DNA from: Apostichopus japonicus
Lineage: Eukaryota > Echinodermata > Holothuroidea > Aspidochirotida > Stichopodidae
Direction of reading: 5' to 3'
Length of the DNA stretch: 64,000 bases
Assembly (NCBI RefSeq): GCF_037975245.1
Contig: NC_092561.1
Coordinates: 20,437,008-20,501,007, forward strand
Below the pieces are notes generated by a model. It searched no databases, was not told the origin of the DNA, and worked only from the letters and a program-made list of their open reading frames with translations. Both the position numbers and the translations under genes were made by a program. The stretch's first letter is position 1, and every line of letters starts with the position of its first letter. Positions 36,480 through 49,304 of this stretch are shown here, piece after piece.

Positions 36480-39400
36480 CATGAAGATATACGCTACCGT
36501 ACAAACCAATTAATAATCAACTTAAGAAGGACAGCTTCCAGCACGAGCTTGAAAGAATAAAACAGAATTCTGTTTATTTAATGTTCTTAGGCTGTTGCAT
36601 CGTGTACAGTCACGTAAGATTATTTTAACACTTTCATTCAGTGTGCAAACGAATAATGTTTGATTACGCTGGGTGTCAGTCAGTAATTTATGAGTTGGAT
36701 TAACTTTAATACTGAAAACTAATATATTCTAATCAAGATTTAACTACAGCAGAGCCAGGTTGAAACAATTTTCTCATTCTTATTCGATAATTGGATCAAC
36801 GTGGTGTTGCACCTATAACGTGTACAAATTGTTAGTGCTGGTTTGCTTGTACTACTTTACTTACTTTTATCTTGGAACCGCAGACAAGAAGGAACGTTAA
36901 TCAAATTATCATGCATGTTTATATCTTTGTGGGATCACTATATTTCATCCATTGTTGTTTGAGCATTAGTCCACCTTGTACTGAGACTGACTATCCAGAT
37001 GAAAGTACAACCGCAGCCATCGGTCAAAATGTCACCTTCGAATGTGAAGTAGATGGAAACTGTCCGTATTTTTATTGGTTTATCTACCTTGCAAATACAA
37101 GTCGAACTAACCTCTTTGAACGAGAATGCAAGAACAGCTATAAAGCTTGTCACGAAAAAACATATGATGGACGAAACGTTCTTCGTTTAACTGACATAGA
37201 TAATCGTGTAGCTGGATATTACCAATGTCTTTGTGCCTCAAACCCACCATATGCCTTTGCGTGTGAACGATTGTTTGTCGGTTGCCAATTTGAAGTCCTC
37301 GTCAATAGCGTTTTGATGGTAAGATTTTAAATGTTTTAGGAAAACATTTGAAATTTGATTGAATATTCATTAGACATTAGATTAACCAACAAGATGGAAT
37401 AAAATAGTGTTAAGAAAAAAACTTGATCATGCTCTCCGTTGTAATGACGAGTTTATGATATAACGCTCACAAATGTGTTGTTAATAGATATTTCTTACTT
37501 TGGTATTTACATAGACGGTTTACGTCTGATCTTAGTTTCAAGAAAGAAACAGTTTACGAGTTCGCTTTCAGTGATATCAATTTTTTATCATACATTAATT
37601 AGTAGGTGGTTTTGAAAGTACGTATATATTGTTATCATTTTCGAAAAGGACATTTTATACCAATTTTATTATTAATAGGAGAAAGATCCTGACTGCATGC
37701 ATCAATGTTTGAACTATATTTTGGTTTCAGTTCGATTCAAGTAATGTTAGTCACACGCAGACGGATGTAATCAACGTTACAGAGGGTGAAGATATAAGAG
37801 TGAATTGTCCAAACACCAGTAACTCGCACAACTGTTCTGAAGGTAGGTAAACATGGAGACTGAAGGAGGGTTCCCAAAACTTTACATGTTTGATTAAAAA
37901 TTGCTGTTAACTGTTATCAGTGTATTTTCTTGGTATGAAATCCATAAATCTTAACGGTATCTAAGATACATATATGGTATTGGCCCTATATGCTGCTTCT
38001 CTTCATCGAACGTCATCAACGACCACTCGAACGGTTTGACGGTGACGTTGGAGATTAACTTAACAACAATTCATTCTCAAGGAAGAAAACCCTCATGTCA
38101 CTTTTCAGAACTAAAGGTTATCTATAAAGCAACTTATTAGTTGGGTTTCACCTGAGTGTTCTTCTCACTAAGCCATGTTATGGCATTTTTTTTTAAGAAC
38201 TCGCAAATGGGGTTTGGCTTCTGCAATTAAAAACTGGTACCTTCATCAAAGACCTTATTATATAATTTACAGGAAAGTTTTACAAGGTTGAATTTCAATT
38301 TGATCTTACATTTTCCATATGTTCCTACAAGTTCGTAACAGTACCTACAAGACATTTCCTACCGAAAACTTAAGAAGAAAACAATCTGAAACAAAAATAA
38401 GGTTGTAGCTGGTATTTTTATATACACAGTTCGACTTTTGAGAAAGAAGATGACATTTTTAGTAAATAGTTGACAGTGTGAGAAAATACTTGAAATGTAG
38501 AGAAAAAGGAGAAATAAAGAACTGAACAGGTGTAATTTTTAACGCCACATTTGGTGCACCGACCCATTTACAAAACTAAAATGTTTCTGAGGATACCCTG
38601 AACAACACCGGTTTTCCGCCATCCAACTGAATGTTATTACCTTCCTAGACCACTGCTGTAGCATCTAACACCGACTTGAACCAAGATACCGAAAGAACAA
38701 ACCAGAATTAGTTTAAAAATATGAAGTTAAGCTTTTGTCAGTGCTGTCCCAACCATTTCTAGCAAAACAAACTATAGCAAACAAATATATCCATAAATGG
38801 TTTCGGGTTTGAGCAAGTTAATTTTTTTGTTCTTCTTAACTAAACTTTACATTTTGCGATGTATGGAGGAATCACGTTGTAGTGTTTCGAGGTGATTTCA
38901 CCTGCAAGCATTTGCAAGGTTTTCTTGTAATCACTTCCAAATCTCTTCCTGTCATTTGTCTGGTTGTTTATTGTTTGTATTCTATTAAAGATGGAATATT
39001 CTGAAATATAGTTCTATAAAACGATACTAAACGGAACTTTGAATTCTCTGTCTTTAATTTTGTTTGACATTTGTTTTTGGCGGATTCTTATGCCGCTGTT
39101 TATCATTGTATGAATGCATAGTCTCATGGGAGATGAAATGTTAACATGAGGGTGAAAGTGGAAGATATCCAGATTTATAACAACACAGTAATAATGGCTA
39201 AATCATGACAATCATTTTATATGGTCTTGGTTATAAACCAGAAGTATTCATTTCTGTAAAATAAAATATCTTTACTTTAGAGATATAGAGACATTCACCA
39301 AATCAAAGTTGAACTTCTAAAAAGCTCACGATTTGTGAAACTGTGAATGTCATGTTATAGATAATATTTACATATCAGCAATAATATTTTTTGTTCAAGA

Positions 39401-39636
39401 TTCATCAAGAACGTTCACTGCAACAAGATCTCATCAAAATTGCTACTTCGAATGTAACTGTAGTAGGATAGGCGCCACAGGAGTTACCATCAACGTACTG
39501 CAACGTGAAACTACCACTACTGCAACTTTAACGACCGCAGCCGTACATTATATTGCATCAACCACATCATTGGCGAGTTATAGTAAAGAACAAATGACAG
39601 ATGCTAAGACACAAAACTCAGTCAGTACCGGTATTG
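36480..39636. repeat. IgR3/IgR5 sister duplication, copy 1
   Basis: The upstream flank (AAGAAGGACAGCTTCCAGCA...), exons 1-3 and both long introns align with 58375-61538 around IgR5. Most introns differ only by scattered substitutions and small indels, while exon 1 is far more different. Confidence 0.85.
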
Positions 39637-40563
39637 GTATGTCCTATAACGATAAGTATATTGTAGACATGATTGTTTTTGAAATAGTAGCTAAAGGCCA
39701 GTATCTGTTAATAGTTACTGTCAGTCTATGCGTCTCAGATCTACCAAGACTGAACAAATACCAACTTAAAATCAGTACTTCTCTAGCAAGGGTCAGAAGT
39801 TGTGACTGCTTTACTTCAGCAATAATTGAAAAGAAAAACATAGCAATAAAATGTTGGACACCATCGTCATGATCGCGTACTGAAGAAAAGCTATTATTAC
39901 TATGCAAAACAAATCATTCGTTGAGTAAGCTCACATACTATGACATTAGCTTGTTAAGCGTCTGAAGCCAATAGGAAGAACCAAATGAGGAGATGAAGAC
40001 TATGTATACTTGAATATGATCTAACTCCTTTGTTTGACGATTAGTATCCTCATACAGTTTAGCATCGAAATAGTTAGATGGATATTTCTCTTGTTTAAAG
40101 AGACCTTAATGGCATGTCTTCTTTTATTTTTCATGGTCCATGGACATTCGCTTCACCCTCCCTCAAAGGCAATCACCAACAACTAACAGCATGCAACTGT
40201 ATTCCGGTCGTGGCTGTTCTTCTAGTATCAGTATCAATCCTTGTGCTTGTCGTTGGTGCTCTATCAATATATATTCGATTTTTGAAGACTAATGGATTTC
40301 CTAAACCAGTTTCAACGAATGAAGCAATCTTTTCACAACCAGCCGATGCAACGGTTAATACATATGCTAATGCTGACGCAGGGAAAGCAGCAACGTGTCA
40401 ACCTAATGCTGAAGTCATGGTCTTACCAATGAGCATTACAGACAATCCCGAAGCAAATTTTTCAGCATATCAACGTAATGATGGAAAGTGTGACGCGACC
40501 AACTACGAAATCCCCAAAAATGTGGATTTTACGAATGAAGCAAATTATGAAACAATGTATTAA
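36911..40563 (+). CDS. IgR3: Ig-domain receptor, family B, tail lacking a strict ITIM
   Basis: Model: exon 1 36911-37318, exon 2 37731-37842, exon 3 39400-39636, exon 4 40103-40563; 405 residues. The start is the ATG before the leader HVYIFVGSLYFIHCCLSIS. The V domain shows TFEC, FYWFIYL, a C-x6-C loop (CKNSYKAC), LRLTDID...GYYQCLC and late cysteines FAC and VGC. Exon 1 ends phase 0 at GATG|GTAAGA. Exons 2-3 give the second small domain (RVNCPN...NCYFECNC...GVTINVLQR) and a Thr-rich stalk. Exon 4, entered after TTTAAAGAG (40102), has a membrane helix (VAVLLVSVSILVLVVGALSI) and tail sites NTYANAD, TNYEIPK and ANYETMY. YETM does not fit the ITIM rule but fits YxxM. The exon 4 acceptor is the weakest part of the model. 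Confidence 0.75.
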
Positions 40564-43240
40564 GACGGAATAAAATCGCATCAACCCATGCGATCGAAAT
40601 AAATATAAATGCCGCTATGTCCGCTACAAGTTGAAATGGATATTGAGTCTGATATCAATGATAGATATGTGTCATTTGCAATGTTTTTTGTAAGTATTAA
40701 GCTGAGTGGCGCTCAGATTAAAATTAAAAAATAAATGCAAGAACATTTTAAACTATATAATTTCAACGGATTACAGTGGTCTAACATGTTTAGGTCTATG
40801 AAAAAGTCATTGCACAACTTGTAAATTATTTCCATGACAAAGATCAGTTCTCACGATAACATGTTTGCTGCCCCTTACTAATGGACACATGTAATATGTA
40901 CCGTTGTAAGTCGTGACGCATCATCATTCGAATTCCACATAACGGTATAAAGTAACTGAGATTAAGCCAACATAAAATAAAATAAGGTACACCGACATAA
41001 ACATTCAAATATCAACAATACTTTGACAATGAATAAACATCGGGATAGCCCTATAATAAACAATCTAAGCCTCTTACGGAAATGTTAAATTTAGGATTTA
41101 GGTATTCATTTCGTATTAAAATGTACGTCAAGCTTGGTGAAGTGGATCTTCACCAACTTGTATGGTAGGCCAATAGCTGACATCTTTTTTTGTATACAAA
41201 TGTATAATGTATAAAGTAGGTAACTACCAATGCCAACAGACTTGTATCATGTAATATAGCAAATATGAGATATCCATATATTATATGTATTTGTTATAGA
41301 TTACAACTAGACAAAGATACTGAATCTACTAAATAAATACAATATATTAGGAAACCACTACTAACTAAGTGCACATTTGAATTATGCTTCAGTACAATTT
41401 AAGAAGTTTTGATTTCACATATTTCACGTCAAGAACATTTGTTCACTTGGCAAACATTACATCATAGAGTATGAAGCTCAGACTATTGATTCAGAGTATA
41501 CATACTGTATACATAAGGATAAAGAATCAAATCTAGTTTAATATTCCGCATACATTATTGGATCATTTTGTGTTACTTCACTAACAAACTAAACTAACAA
41601 TCCACGTTTTCTTTTATATGCTTCGAGTAACTGTCACAATTGCATGGAGGAAGCAGTTGTTTTCAATTGACAAAATAAACGTACGCATTGCGAAACTGTC
41701 GTAGTCACATGAACATTTCCCCGTGAGACTGGAAGACTGAACATACTGGTCACTGAAATTATTTAAAGGGCATGACCAGGATTTTGTTTTAAAGGTTTTG
41801 CGGTGTTTTAACATCCATCGTTACAAAACGCTAATGCTCTAAACAAAGTAATGTTACTCTTCAACAAAATTTATGCGTCAAACTTCATTGGTCATGTTTA
41901 TTATTACTGTCGTATCATCACATATCATGGTCTTAAAGGAATGATTTATGCAGAACATTCACAAGTGTAAGTGTCAATGAATATTTATGAAAAGGATCAG
42001 ACTATTGAACAACTATAGAATAATGTATTAGCTAATTCTCAATGACAACACAAACCGAATTGATGCATGTTACGTCACGGTTCTGTACTGTCACCCCTGT
42101 AACCACGGTTAAGATTAACGATTCTTGGATATCTCCCGTTCCCTCTGTTACAGACCTGAGTGTTATTTTGATGATAAACTCACATTGATGCCTCATGCAA
42201 ATAACATATCTACCGCTCTGCTTCACACGCTATAAGAAGATTTAGCCAATTTGCAAATATCTTGATCAAAATTTGACCGAGACAATTACCTATGCTTTTG
42301 TTTTATACAGAATTGACTGTTATAACAGCCTTTTTTGGTCTTCCTGATTACCAATTCTCTTAGCATCAGCGCATTTAAAACATTGCCGCCAAATTAGTTA
42401 CCCTCACAGATAACATATACCACTTTAAACATATTCTCCACCAATTTCATTGGCTTCCTGTTTCTGGAAGAGTAAAGTACAAACTTCCCACCCTCACTTA
42501 CAAAGCCGATCATGGTTTTGCCTCAAACTATATTACAACTTACTCACCTTACAAATTCAAACTCGCTCACTAAGAGCTAACAGTGCTATTCTCCTAAGAC
42601 CACCAAAAATTAGAACTAAGACGTACGGTGAGCGTCCTTTTCAATTTGCCGCCCCCAAACTCTGAAACGCTCTCTCTCCCGCCACCCACATAAGAAATGC
42701 TTCTATAATACACAAATTAAATAACGTCATAAAAACTCACTTATTTACGTGCTACTTTCATTGGACTTTGTAATTGTTTCGATCCTTTCGTGTATCTTTA
42801 AGTTTTTGTTCTACTATGCTGTAGTTTTGTACTAATTATGTTTCTTGTAAAGCGCATTGAGACCGTCGGTATGATGCGCTATGTAAATTAGTATTATTAT
42901 TATCTCTTTATTCAATATAAACTTTTGACAATGTGTTTAAATATAGATATCGATGACATAATATTCACCTTACAATATGCATTTGTTTTCCTTTGCATTG
43001 TGCATAGAAATTGTAAATTATGGCAAGAAAACATTTTTAATATAAAATTTCACGGGCGGACTGAGATTAAGGAACAATAAGTGTTATAGTTCTTTTAAAT
43101 GTAATTCGACATTGACATTGATTCATATCCCTATTGAAACTACTTATCTCAACATAAGATAGAAATCTCGACTGTACGGCTGTTATAAGGACAATAGTCT
43201 TAACATTAAGGTTTGATATGGCGAAAACTGTACACCAAAG
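39640..43240. repeat. Family B 3' module, copy 2 (behind IgR3)
   Basis: It includes intron 3, the tail exon and the 3' flank, homologous to the modules behind IgR2, IgR4 and IgR5. Possible poly-A signals are AATAAA at 40569 and 40730. The flank contains a CR1/L2-type LINE fragment (about 42370-42905). Homology with the IgR4 flank continues to about 44595 (54325). Confidence 0.8.
42370..42905 (+). mobile_element. CR1/L2-type LINE 3' end, truncated
   Basis: The plus strand reads HILHQFHWLPVSGRVKYKL, LTYKADHG and later RTKTYGERPFQFAAPKL, which is the conserved C-terminus of CR1/L2 polymerases. It is followed by a 3' tail with AAGCGCATTGAGACC, GATGCGCTATGTAAATTAGT and TATTATTATTAT. Frameshifts and stops are present. 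The homologous flank behind IgR2 (about 30185) has no such element. Confidence 0.85.
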
Positions 43241-43319
43241 AAACCAATAAACTTTTATTACATAGTATTGGTAGGGACTGGAAGTTTTTTCACTGTTCTG
43301 GATTTTCCGGCAAACTACA

Positions 43320-43440
43320 ATTTCAAATATATATATATATATATATATAGAAATGATATTGATATATATATATCGAAATGATATTGATATATATATATTG
43401 ATATATATATATAGAAATGATATTGATATATATTGATATA
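43320..43440. repeat. AT microsatellite with GAAATGATATTG units
   Basis: (AT)n blocks are separated by three copies of GAAATGATATTGATATATAT. Confidence 0.9.
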
Positions 43441-45395
43441 CATTTTGATTAACTTATCTTTATTTTATTATAGCTCCTCAATGATCGTGTGTTGTGATAA
43501 TACATCGCATTATGCTACTCTTTATCTTGTGTGGACGAAATCTTCAAGTGTTGGGTGTCAATACTGCTTCCCATGTGACAACAATAGCATTAATAAAATA
43601 ATTATGCTAACACTAAGATTATGTTGATAAATTATTATGTAGAGAGTTGTTGTCGTGAAAGAAAGGCCACCTTTATCTTAAATGTAAAATATATTTTATT
43701 TTAGTAACAGCTTGTACATATTTCTGTTTATATGTACTGTTTTCGACTTTAATCTTCGTGTCTCCAAAATCGTGACATAAACAGTTTGAATTAACATCTG
43801 TTTCAGGTTTGTCCTTATTTTTGCATTGGTTCATGTTTAATGACAGGCTTGTGTACAATCTGAGTATTAGAAACGTATCGGCGGAAAAATTGTACGCTTG
43901 AGAATTGAAATGAAGTTCACATTGACATATTGAGAAATGAGTTCAACACCATTCCAACAATATATCTCCAACATGTAATGACAACATCATATAAACTACG
44001 TATCGTTGTCACAAACTTCAACTGAGTTTATCAGTATCAATGGCTACATGTTAACAAGTCTTTAGCACATGTCTTAACTTAAGCATAATAACTTATTTTT
44101 CTATTACGCCTTCCATCGATTTATCAAAAAGGGAGAGAAAATATTACAGTACTGTCTCTAAAGAAAATAATATTACAGGAAAAAACGTGTCTAGAAGTAG
44201 GCCCGAAAAGAAATACCAAAACATAAACCCAAATAAAATAAATATATATGGCTTATAATGACAAAAGTAAGATGTAAATTTTTAATGGGAGCATAAAGAC
44301 AGATATAGGTAGTGCCGTTAACATTGCATTGCGCAATAACTTAATATCGTCCTTAGGATAACTTTCTGACGTATATTGTGTCCGTAAGATGGAAAAGGCC
44401 GCCGACTTAATGCATTCTCGTAACATATTTTATTAGTTTCCAAACTTGTAGGAACGGTTACGCAAGCACTCTTTCCTTTTTGGCTAATTATTCAGTATTT
44501 TGTCCTATAAATGGAAATCGGTCATAGGCCTAATGTTGTGTAATTCATCATTAGCTGTTTGGCAGTCGTACTCTACAGTTCATCACAATGTGTTACAAAA
44601 TGCGTGTGGCGGTATTAACAACTTAAAGGAACGGATATCTTGCAGTTCAATTGCCAAACGTGCGATTCACGGTTCCATCCATTGAGGCCTCCAACCAATC
44701 CCGTTCCTTCGTGTTCATTCCAACATTTCATGATCGAAGGCCACTGCTTTAGAATTGCAAGCATATTTCAAAGGTTTCGCCATTGTTTCTCTGCATGGTA
44801 GCGCAATCTCAATGATCCGTTCCTTCATGGACCAGCTGCCATTGAGAAATCGAAAAGTAAGCAGCCTGGATAGACTCAAAGAAACGAGCAACAGACAACT
44901 CTCCGAGTTGCTCGATCATTAGTACCTTCCAGGAATGAGTTAGGAGTATATTTATTCACTATTGTTGCTAATAATATCGTGCGTTCTGCCGAAGGTTCTT
45001 TAAGTTTACCACGCAAATGCAACCATATGAGCAGTAAGTTTGCCGTACCCCATAACGTTTAGAATACAGTGGATAAGCTGAAGTTGAAGATGTGTGGCAA
45101 TACGGTCAACTCTATAGGAAAGTTTAACTTGTGGTTAAACGCAATTTTTACCTACAATTTTTTTAAACGCGTACAAAACTGCATTTTGAACCTGACTAGC
45201 CTCCGTCAGTTGAACAAATAAAACGTATTATTGCTGATAATCATGGTTGGTCAACCTTTTTGTATTCAATTAACAACATAGATAAGTTGATAGACCTTCT
45301 TTCTAATTTATAACATAGATAAGTTCATATCAAATTCCGACACCTCATTATCGTCATGAATTTGAATAATTGTGAATTACTCCACGTAATCAAGA
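43441..45395. other. No gene seen; unit-specific segment 44596-45395
   Basis: Up to about 44595 the sequence still matches the flank behind IgR4 (to 54325), minus the segment 43330-43700. 44596-45395 has no counterpart in the next unit and no recognised domain. It may be an insertion or an independently retained segment. Confidence 0.45.
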
Positions 45396-45399
45396 TGCG

Positions 45400-47220
45400 G
45401 GCTATATATAGTTATTTTAGTTACATAGTTTGGTAGTTAATCAGTTACTAATTTGGTGAGAAAAACAAGGTTAACCATGCTGTCATACGCTAATATGGGT
45501 ACAGTGGAGAAGTGATAATAAGTTACTCGCTAGTAGCAATCCTTTCCACATGATACAAAACGTAAAGTAGTTGCCAGATCTGAAAAACGCGGGTTGGCTT
45601 ATTAATACTATACCGTTAATATAAAGCTTTCCGTACATGTAGTACATGATAAACAACACAGTGTACTGTAAGTATTAGATTCGAATAATACAGTGAACAC
45701 CATGTATCGTTGACTACTAAAAGGTAATATCACATATACAAGTTGAAAGAGCCCCCTTAACTTTTCGCTGTCACTAAATAGTCTACGAAAATTTCAAATA
45801 CAAACTTAAAGAATTATTTTACGTATACGTTTTTAACATTGACCTAGTATCACAATGATGGGAGATGTGTATATCATTTTATGTCAGATCGTCAGTAAAA
45901 TATGGACTCGGAATTCCGTGAGCAATGTCGAATTTTACACAGTATGATTCTTGTGCTTCGAAGCATATATTTACACGATACTAATTGATATCAAATCGTA
46001 ATGTCTGTTGATGGTTTCGTTGATATTATGTTTATATCACCATCGAAAACTGAAGTAGGATTCCATTTTTTTCTCAATAATCATTAAGGAACTGAGTCTG
46101 GGGTGTGAAGTGAAAAATAAATTCTACCAACGGGTCAGTATAAATCTCATAGGCTGCAGATGATGATTTACATTTTTGAAACTTATCACAAACGTGCAGT
46201 CCCTCTGTCTACCATTTTTTTTATACAAAGATTGGTTAGTCGTTGATTAACTAAGTGCATTTGTAGGCAGATGTATAATGAGTGCAGAGAAGATGTTTGT
46301 ATTACTGATGTCATATCACAATTAATTGCTCCATTGACTTACTAAAGTCGTCGTTTCCAAGGCCGCTAGAGCTTAGATAGAATTAGTTTTCGACTGATAT
46401 TTCCTACCAACCACATGATATATCTGATGGCTATTACAGCCCATTTATTTGCCACCATGATCGTTTAGATTGTTGAGCTATAGGACAGTTCAACTGTTAG
46501 CATAATGCTCCTCAACCCAGTGACATCTCTTGCTGCGGAAATTTCTTGTTGCACTCAAGATTTTCTAAAATAATTTTTAATGCCTTAAATCATCTCAGTC
46601 TTTCAGATTTGTAGACCATTGGTAGTTCATTTCATCTTTTTCAACAGCCAAGAAAGAATGATGGAGACTCACAATCTGCCAAAAACTAAACATTAGAGTA
46701 AGTCATCTTAGGACATGCCCTACCCTAATTTTGACACGGCACCTACTGTAACAGCTGAAACTAAGGTTAAGATAAACATAGCTATGAAACCCCTACCCAA
46801 GTACAATGGAATGAACAGTCTTTGCTTTGCATTACAGTTAGGTTTCAGTATGATATATGGCACCTTTGAATGAATATTAATGAGGCGAGGTTTATGCAGC
46901 ATTCAGAAAGTTTAATTATAATCCAATTTTCATCCCATATATATATATGTGACTAGAGAGCCAACCTTAAGTCAAAATTCATCAAGCGGTGTGACAATGG
47001 ACATGTAGTTTAGAGTCATCATTTAGACTGGGTTGTAACATAGTATACTGGACATGAGATATATTGTATATCCATTACTGTTTCTGTACGTCAAATGTGG
47101 TCACGTGAAGTCATGCTTTGTTAAATAACGTATCATTTCTACGCTTCCGTATATGTTATTGTTATATTATTATGCTGTATTAGGTATTATACTGCACTGG
47201 TAGAGGCATTTTCCAACTAC
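45400..47220. repeat. Intergenic duplicated segment, copy 1 (upstream of IgR4)
   Basis: This aligns with 55545-57540 upstream of IgR5, for example AACGCGGGTTGGCTTATTAA at about 45588 and 55724. The second copy contains a long (TA)n tract where this copy has only a few TA units. Confidence 0.85.
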
Positions 47221-49304
47221 TTTATAAACGTTATAGTGCTAGACTGTTTATACAATCATATAAGTAGATTATGGCCTCATCATCTGTTAAGATTGAAATG
47301 TAGGGTATATATACATCGATATTTTGTACTGGACGAAAACTTCACGAGTTCACTTTCAGCACGGTTAAGAATTATAATAAGCAAAACATTGGAATTACAA
47401 TGGCTATGTAGAGCACTTCCAAATATGTCTTTATTTTCATTGATAATGCCCAAATAACCGTTTAGTCGAATCAAACACAGAAAACTGCGTGAGAATTTAT
47501 CTGCAAGTTTCCAAAGTGCCCCCCCCCACTCCAATTTTTTCTTTTATTCTTTATGGGTTAAACTTGGAAGGAGGAATGAAACAACAAAATTCTCGACTCC
47601 AGCTCTTTTGAACAATTGTAGAGTTACACAAAACTACATAGCATAAATTCCCAGTTTATGGGCCTTGTAAAGTGTTCCCTTTTCGATATCACAACAAGGA
47701 AAGTTCACTAGAACGTGATCTGCATCAGTTAAAATTTCGACATCAATCAAATCAAAAGTATATTAGGTTTGCATCCATAAGGTAAAGAAAAAGTATCGTG
47801 GGATTGCATGTATTGAGTCGTTCTACTCAAGAGAAAGGTTACGAAAGCTAATTGAATGGGGTAGTTGTTCAGTCCTTATAATTAAAATATTAAAATTAAA
47901 ATTATAAATCCTTTGTAGGTGTTTTGTTACTATTAATACGCTCCTTTGTGGGAACTGTGTCTTCTTGGGCAAGTTGGTAGATGTGATGTTATGTGAATAA
48001 ATCACTTAATAATGCGCCATAAATCCAGTGCCGAAGGCTTGTTGAAAGCCGCAGTCGAGAACTTAAAGATGAAAATATCTATAAAATAGAAATGTCTTCA
48101 GCTGGGATTTGAAACATTTAAATGAGGTGGCCTTCCTGATGTTAAGTGGTAAGTAGGAGCTGCGATTACGAAAACCTTGGAACCACATGAAGGAAGTCTG
48201 GCATTTGAAACTTTAAAAAGTGCCTAATAAGAGGACCTTAAGTCATGGGATGGATGATATGGGCCCAAAACGTTCTTCAGGTATGATCCGGGCCATTCCA
48301 TTCACACACGTAGGTGAGAAGCAGCAGCTTAAATTCAATGCGGGCAGAATTTGCCATCCAATGTAAGTCATTAAACACTGGTGTTATATGACTTAGCTTA
48401 TAGGACTTTTTGTCACTATTCGTGCGGCGGTGCCATGAATCCTTTGCAGTATATTCATTGATGCATTTGTAATCGCATTGAGCAAAGAATTACCGTAGTC
48501 AAGTCGAGATGTTATCAGGGAGTGCAGCAACTGTTCAGTTGCTTGTCTAGTCAGATATCTTCTAATCTTGCTAATGTTGCGCAAATGATAATAAGTTGAT
48601 GTACAGATGGGTTTTCCGTATCTCCAAATCGACTATTCTTCTAGCATATTTTGGGAAGTTTATCGATTTATAATAAATCGAAGGGTGTTGACAGAATAAA
48701 TAAAGTTAAACTTTCACTTTACCTGTTTATCATTGTTTCATTTTGCATTTAATTATCAGATCAAATTACTTCCTCATGCTCTTATAGTTAGCCAAAAATA
48801 ACAATAATGAATCATTGCAAGATATGCGGATGTCCTTTAGATGGCTTTACACAAGTCCCAGTCCTGTTCATTTATCGTTGTAGTCTAATACTATGACGAC
48901 GTGCATCAACGCTCGGTTTCGTTCAATCGCATAGTCAGCTTACATTAAGACGGTGGTTACACAAAAAGACACAGTGTCCTTGAAATATCTTGTTTTATTT
49001 GGTGTGCAAACGTTATATCTATCGAATGCAGTGCCTTCGATTTCCTCTAACACCTGTCTGTGGTGTACAGAAATGACCATACATTTATATTTAATAACTC
49101 TGTTTAACGATAGGCGATCATACCGACTAGACCTAAGTTATTTTCTCGAAAGACTATATAGCGCAAAATTCGAAATGATCTTATAGTTTCAATGGAGCGA
49201 TGAATTCATCGATAATATGGTTCTGTAACGCTGATGCAAAATTATTTTACTTTACTGTTTGGACCAATTAATTGCATCTGTGCAACACGAGAAAAAAACG
49301 CAAT
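47221..49304. other. IgR4 upstream region
   Basis: It contains a minus-strand LINE fragment (about 47990-48600) and then the 48640-49262 flank shared with the relic at 32935-33575. No other gene is evident. A TATA box is not clear. Confidence 0.5.
47990..48600 (-). mobile_element. CR1/L2-type LINE 3' fragment, minus strand
   Basis: The minus-strand frame at 48584-48393 reads LLHSLITSRLDYGNSLLNAI then ILQRIHGTAARIV, the standard CR1/L2 thumb signature. Further left it continues as FNDLHWMANSARIEFKLLLLTY, then decays. It is truncated at its 5' end and carries stops and frameshifts. Confidence 0.8.

Noticed and set aside
39637-39872. Extension of the IgR3 exon 3 frame into a hydrophobic stretch (YLLIVTVSLCV), possible alternative membrane segment
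   Set aside because: It lies after a good phase-1 donor (ATTG|GTATGT), and the IgR5 counterpart stops early at 61588. Treated as intron, though a short-tail isoform from intron retention remains possible.
42450-42665. Possible gene frame behind IgR3
   Set aside because: It overlaps the CR1/L2-type polymerase C-terminus in a shifted frame; it is transposon debris.
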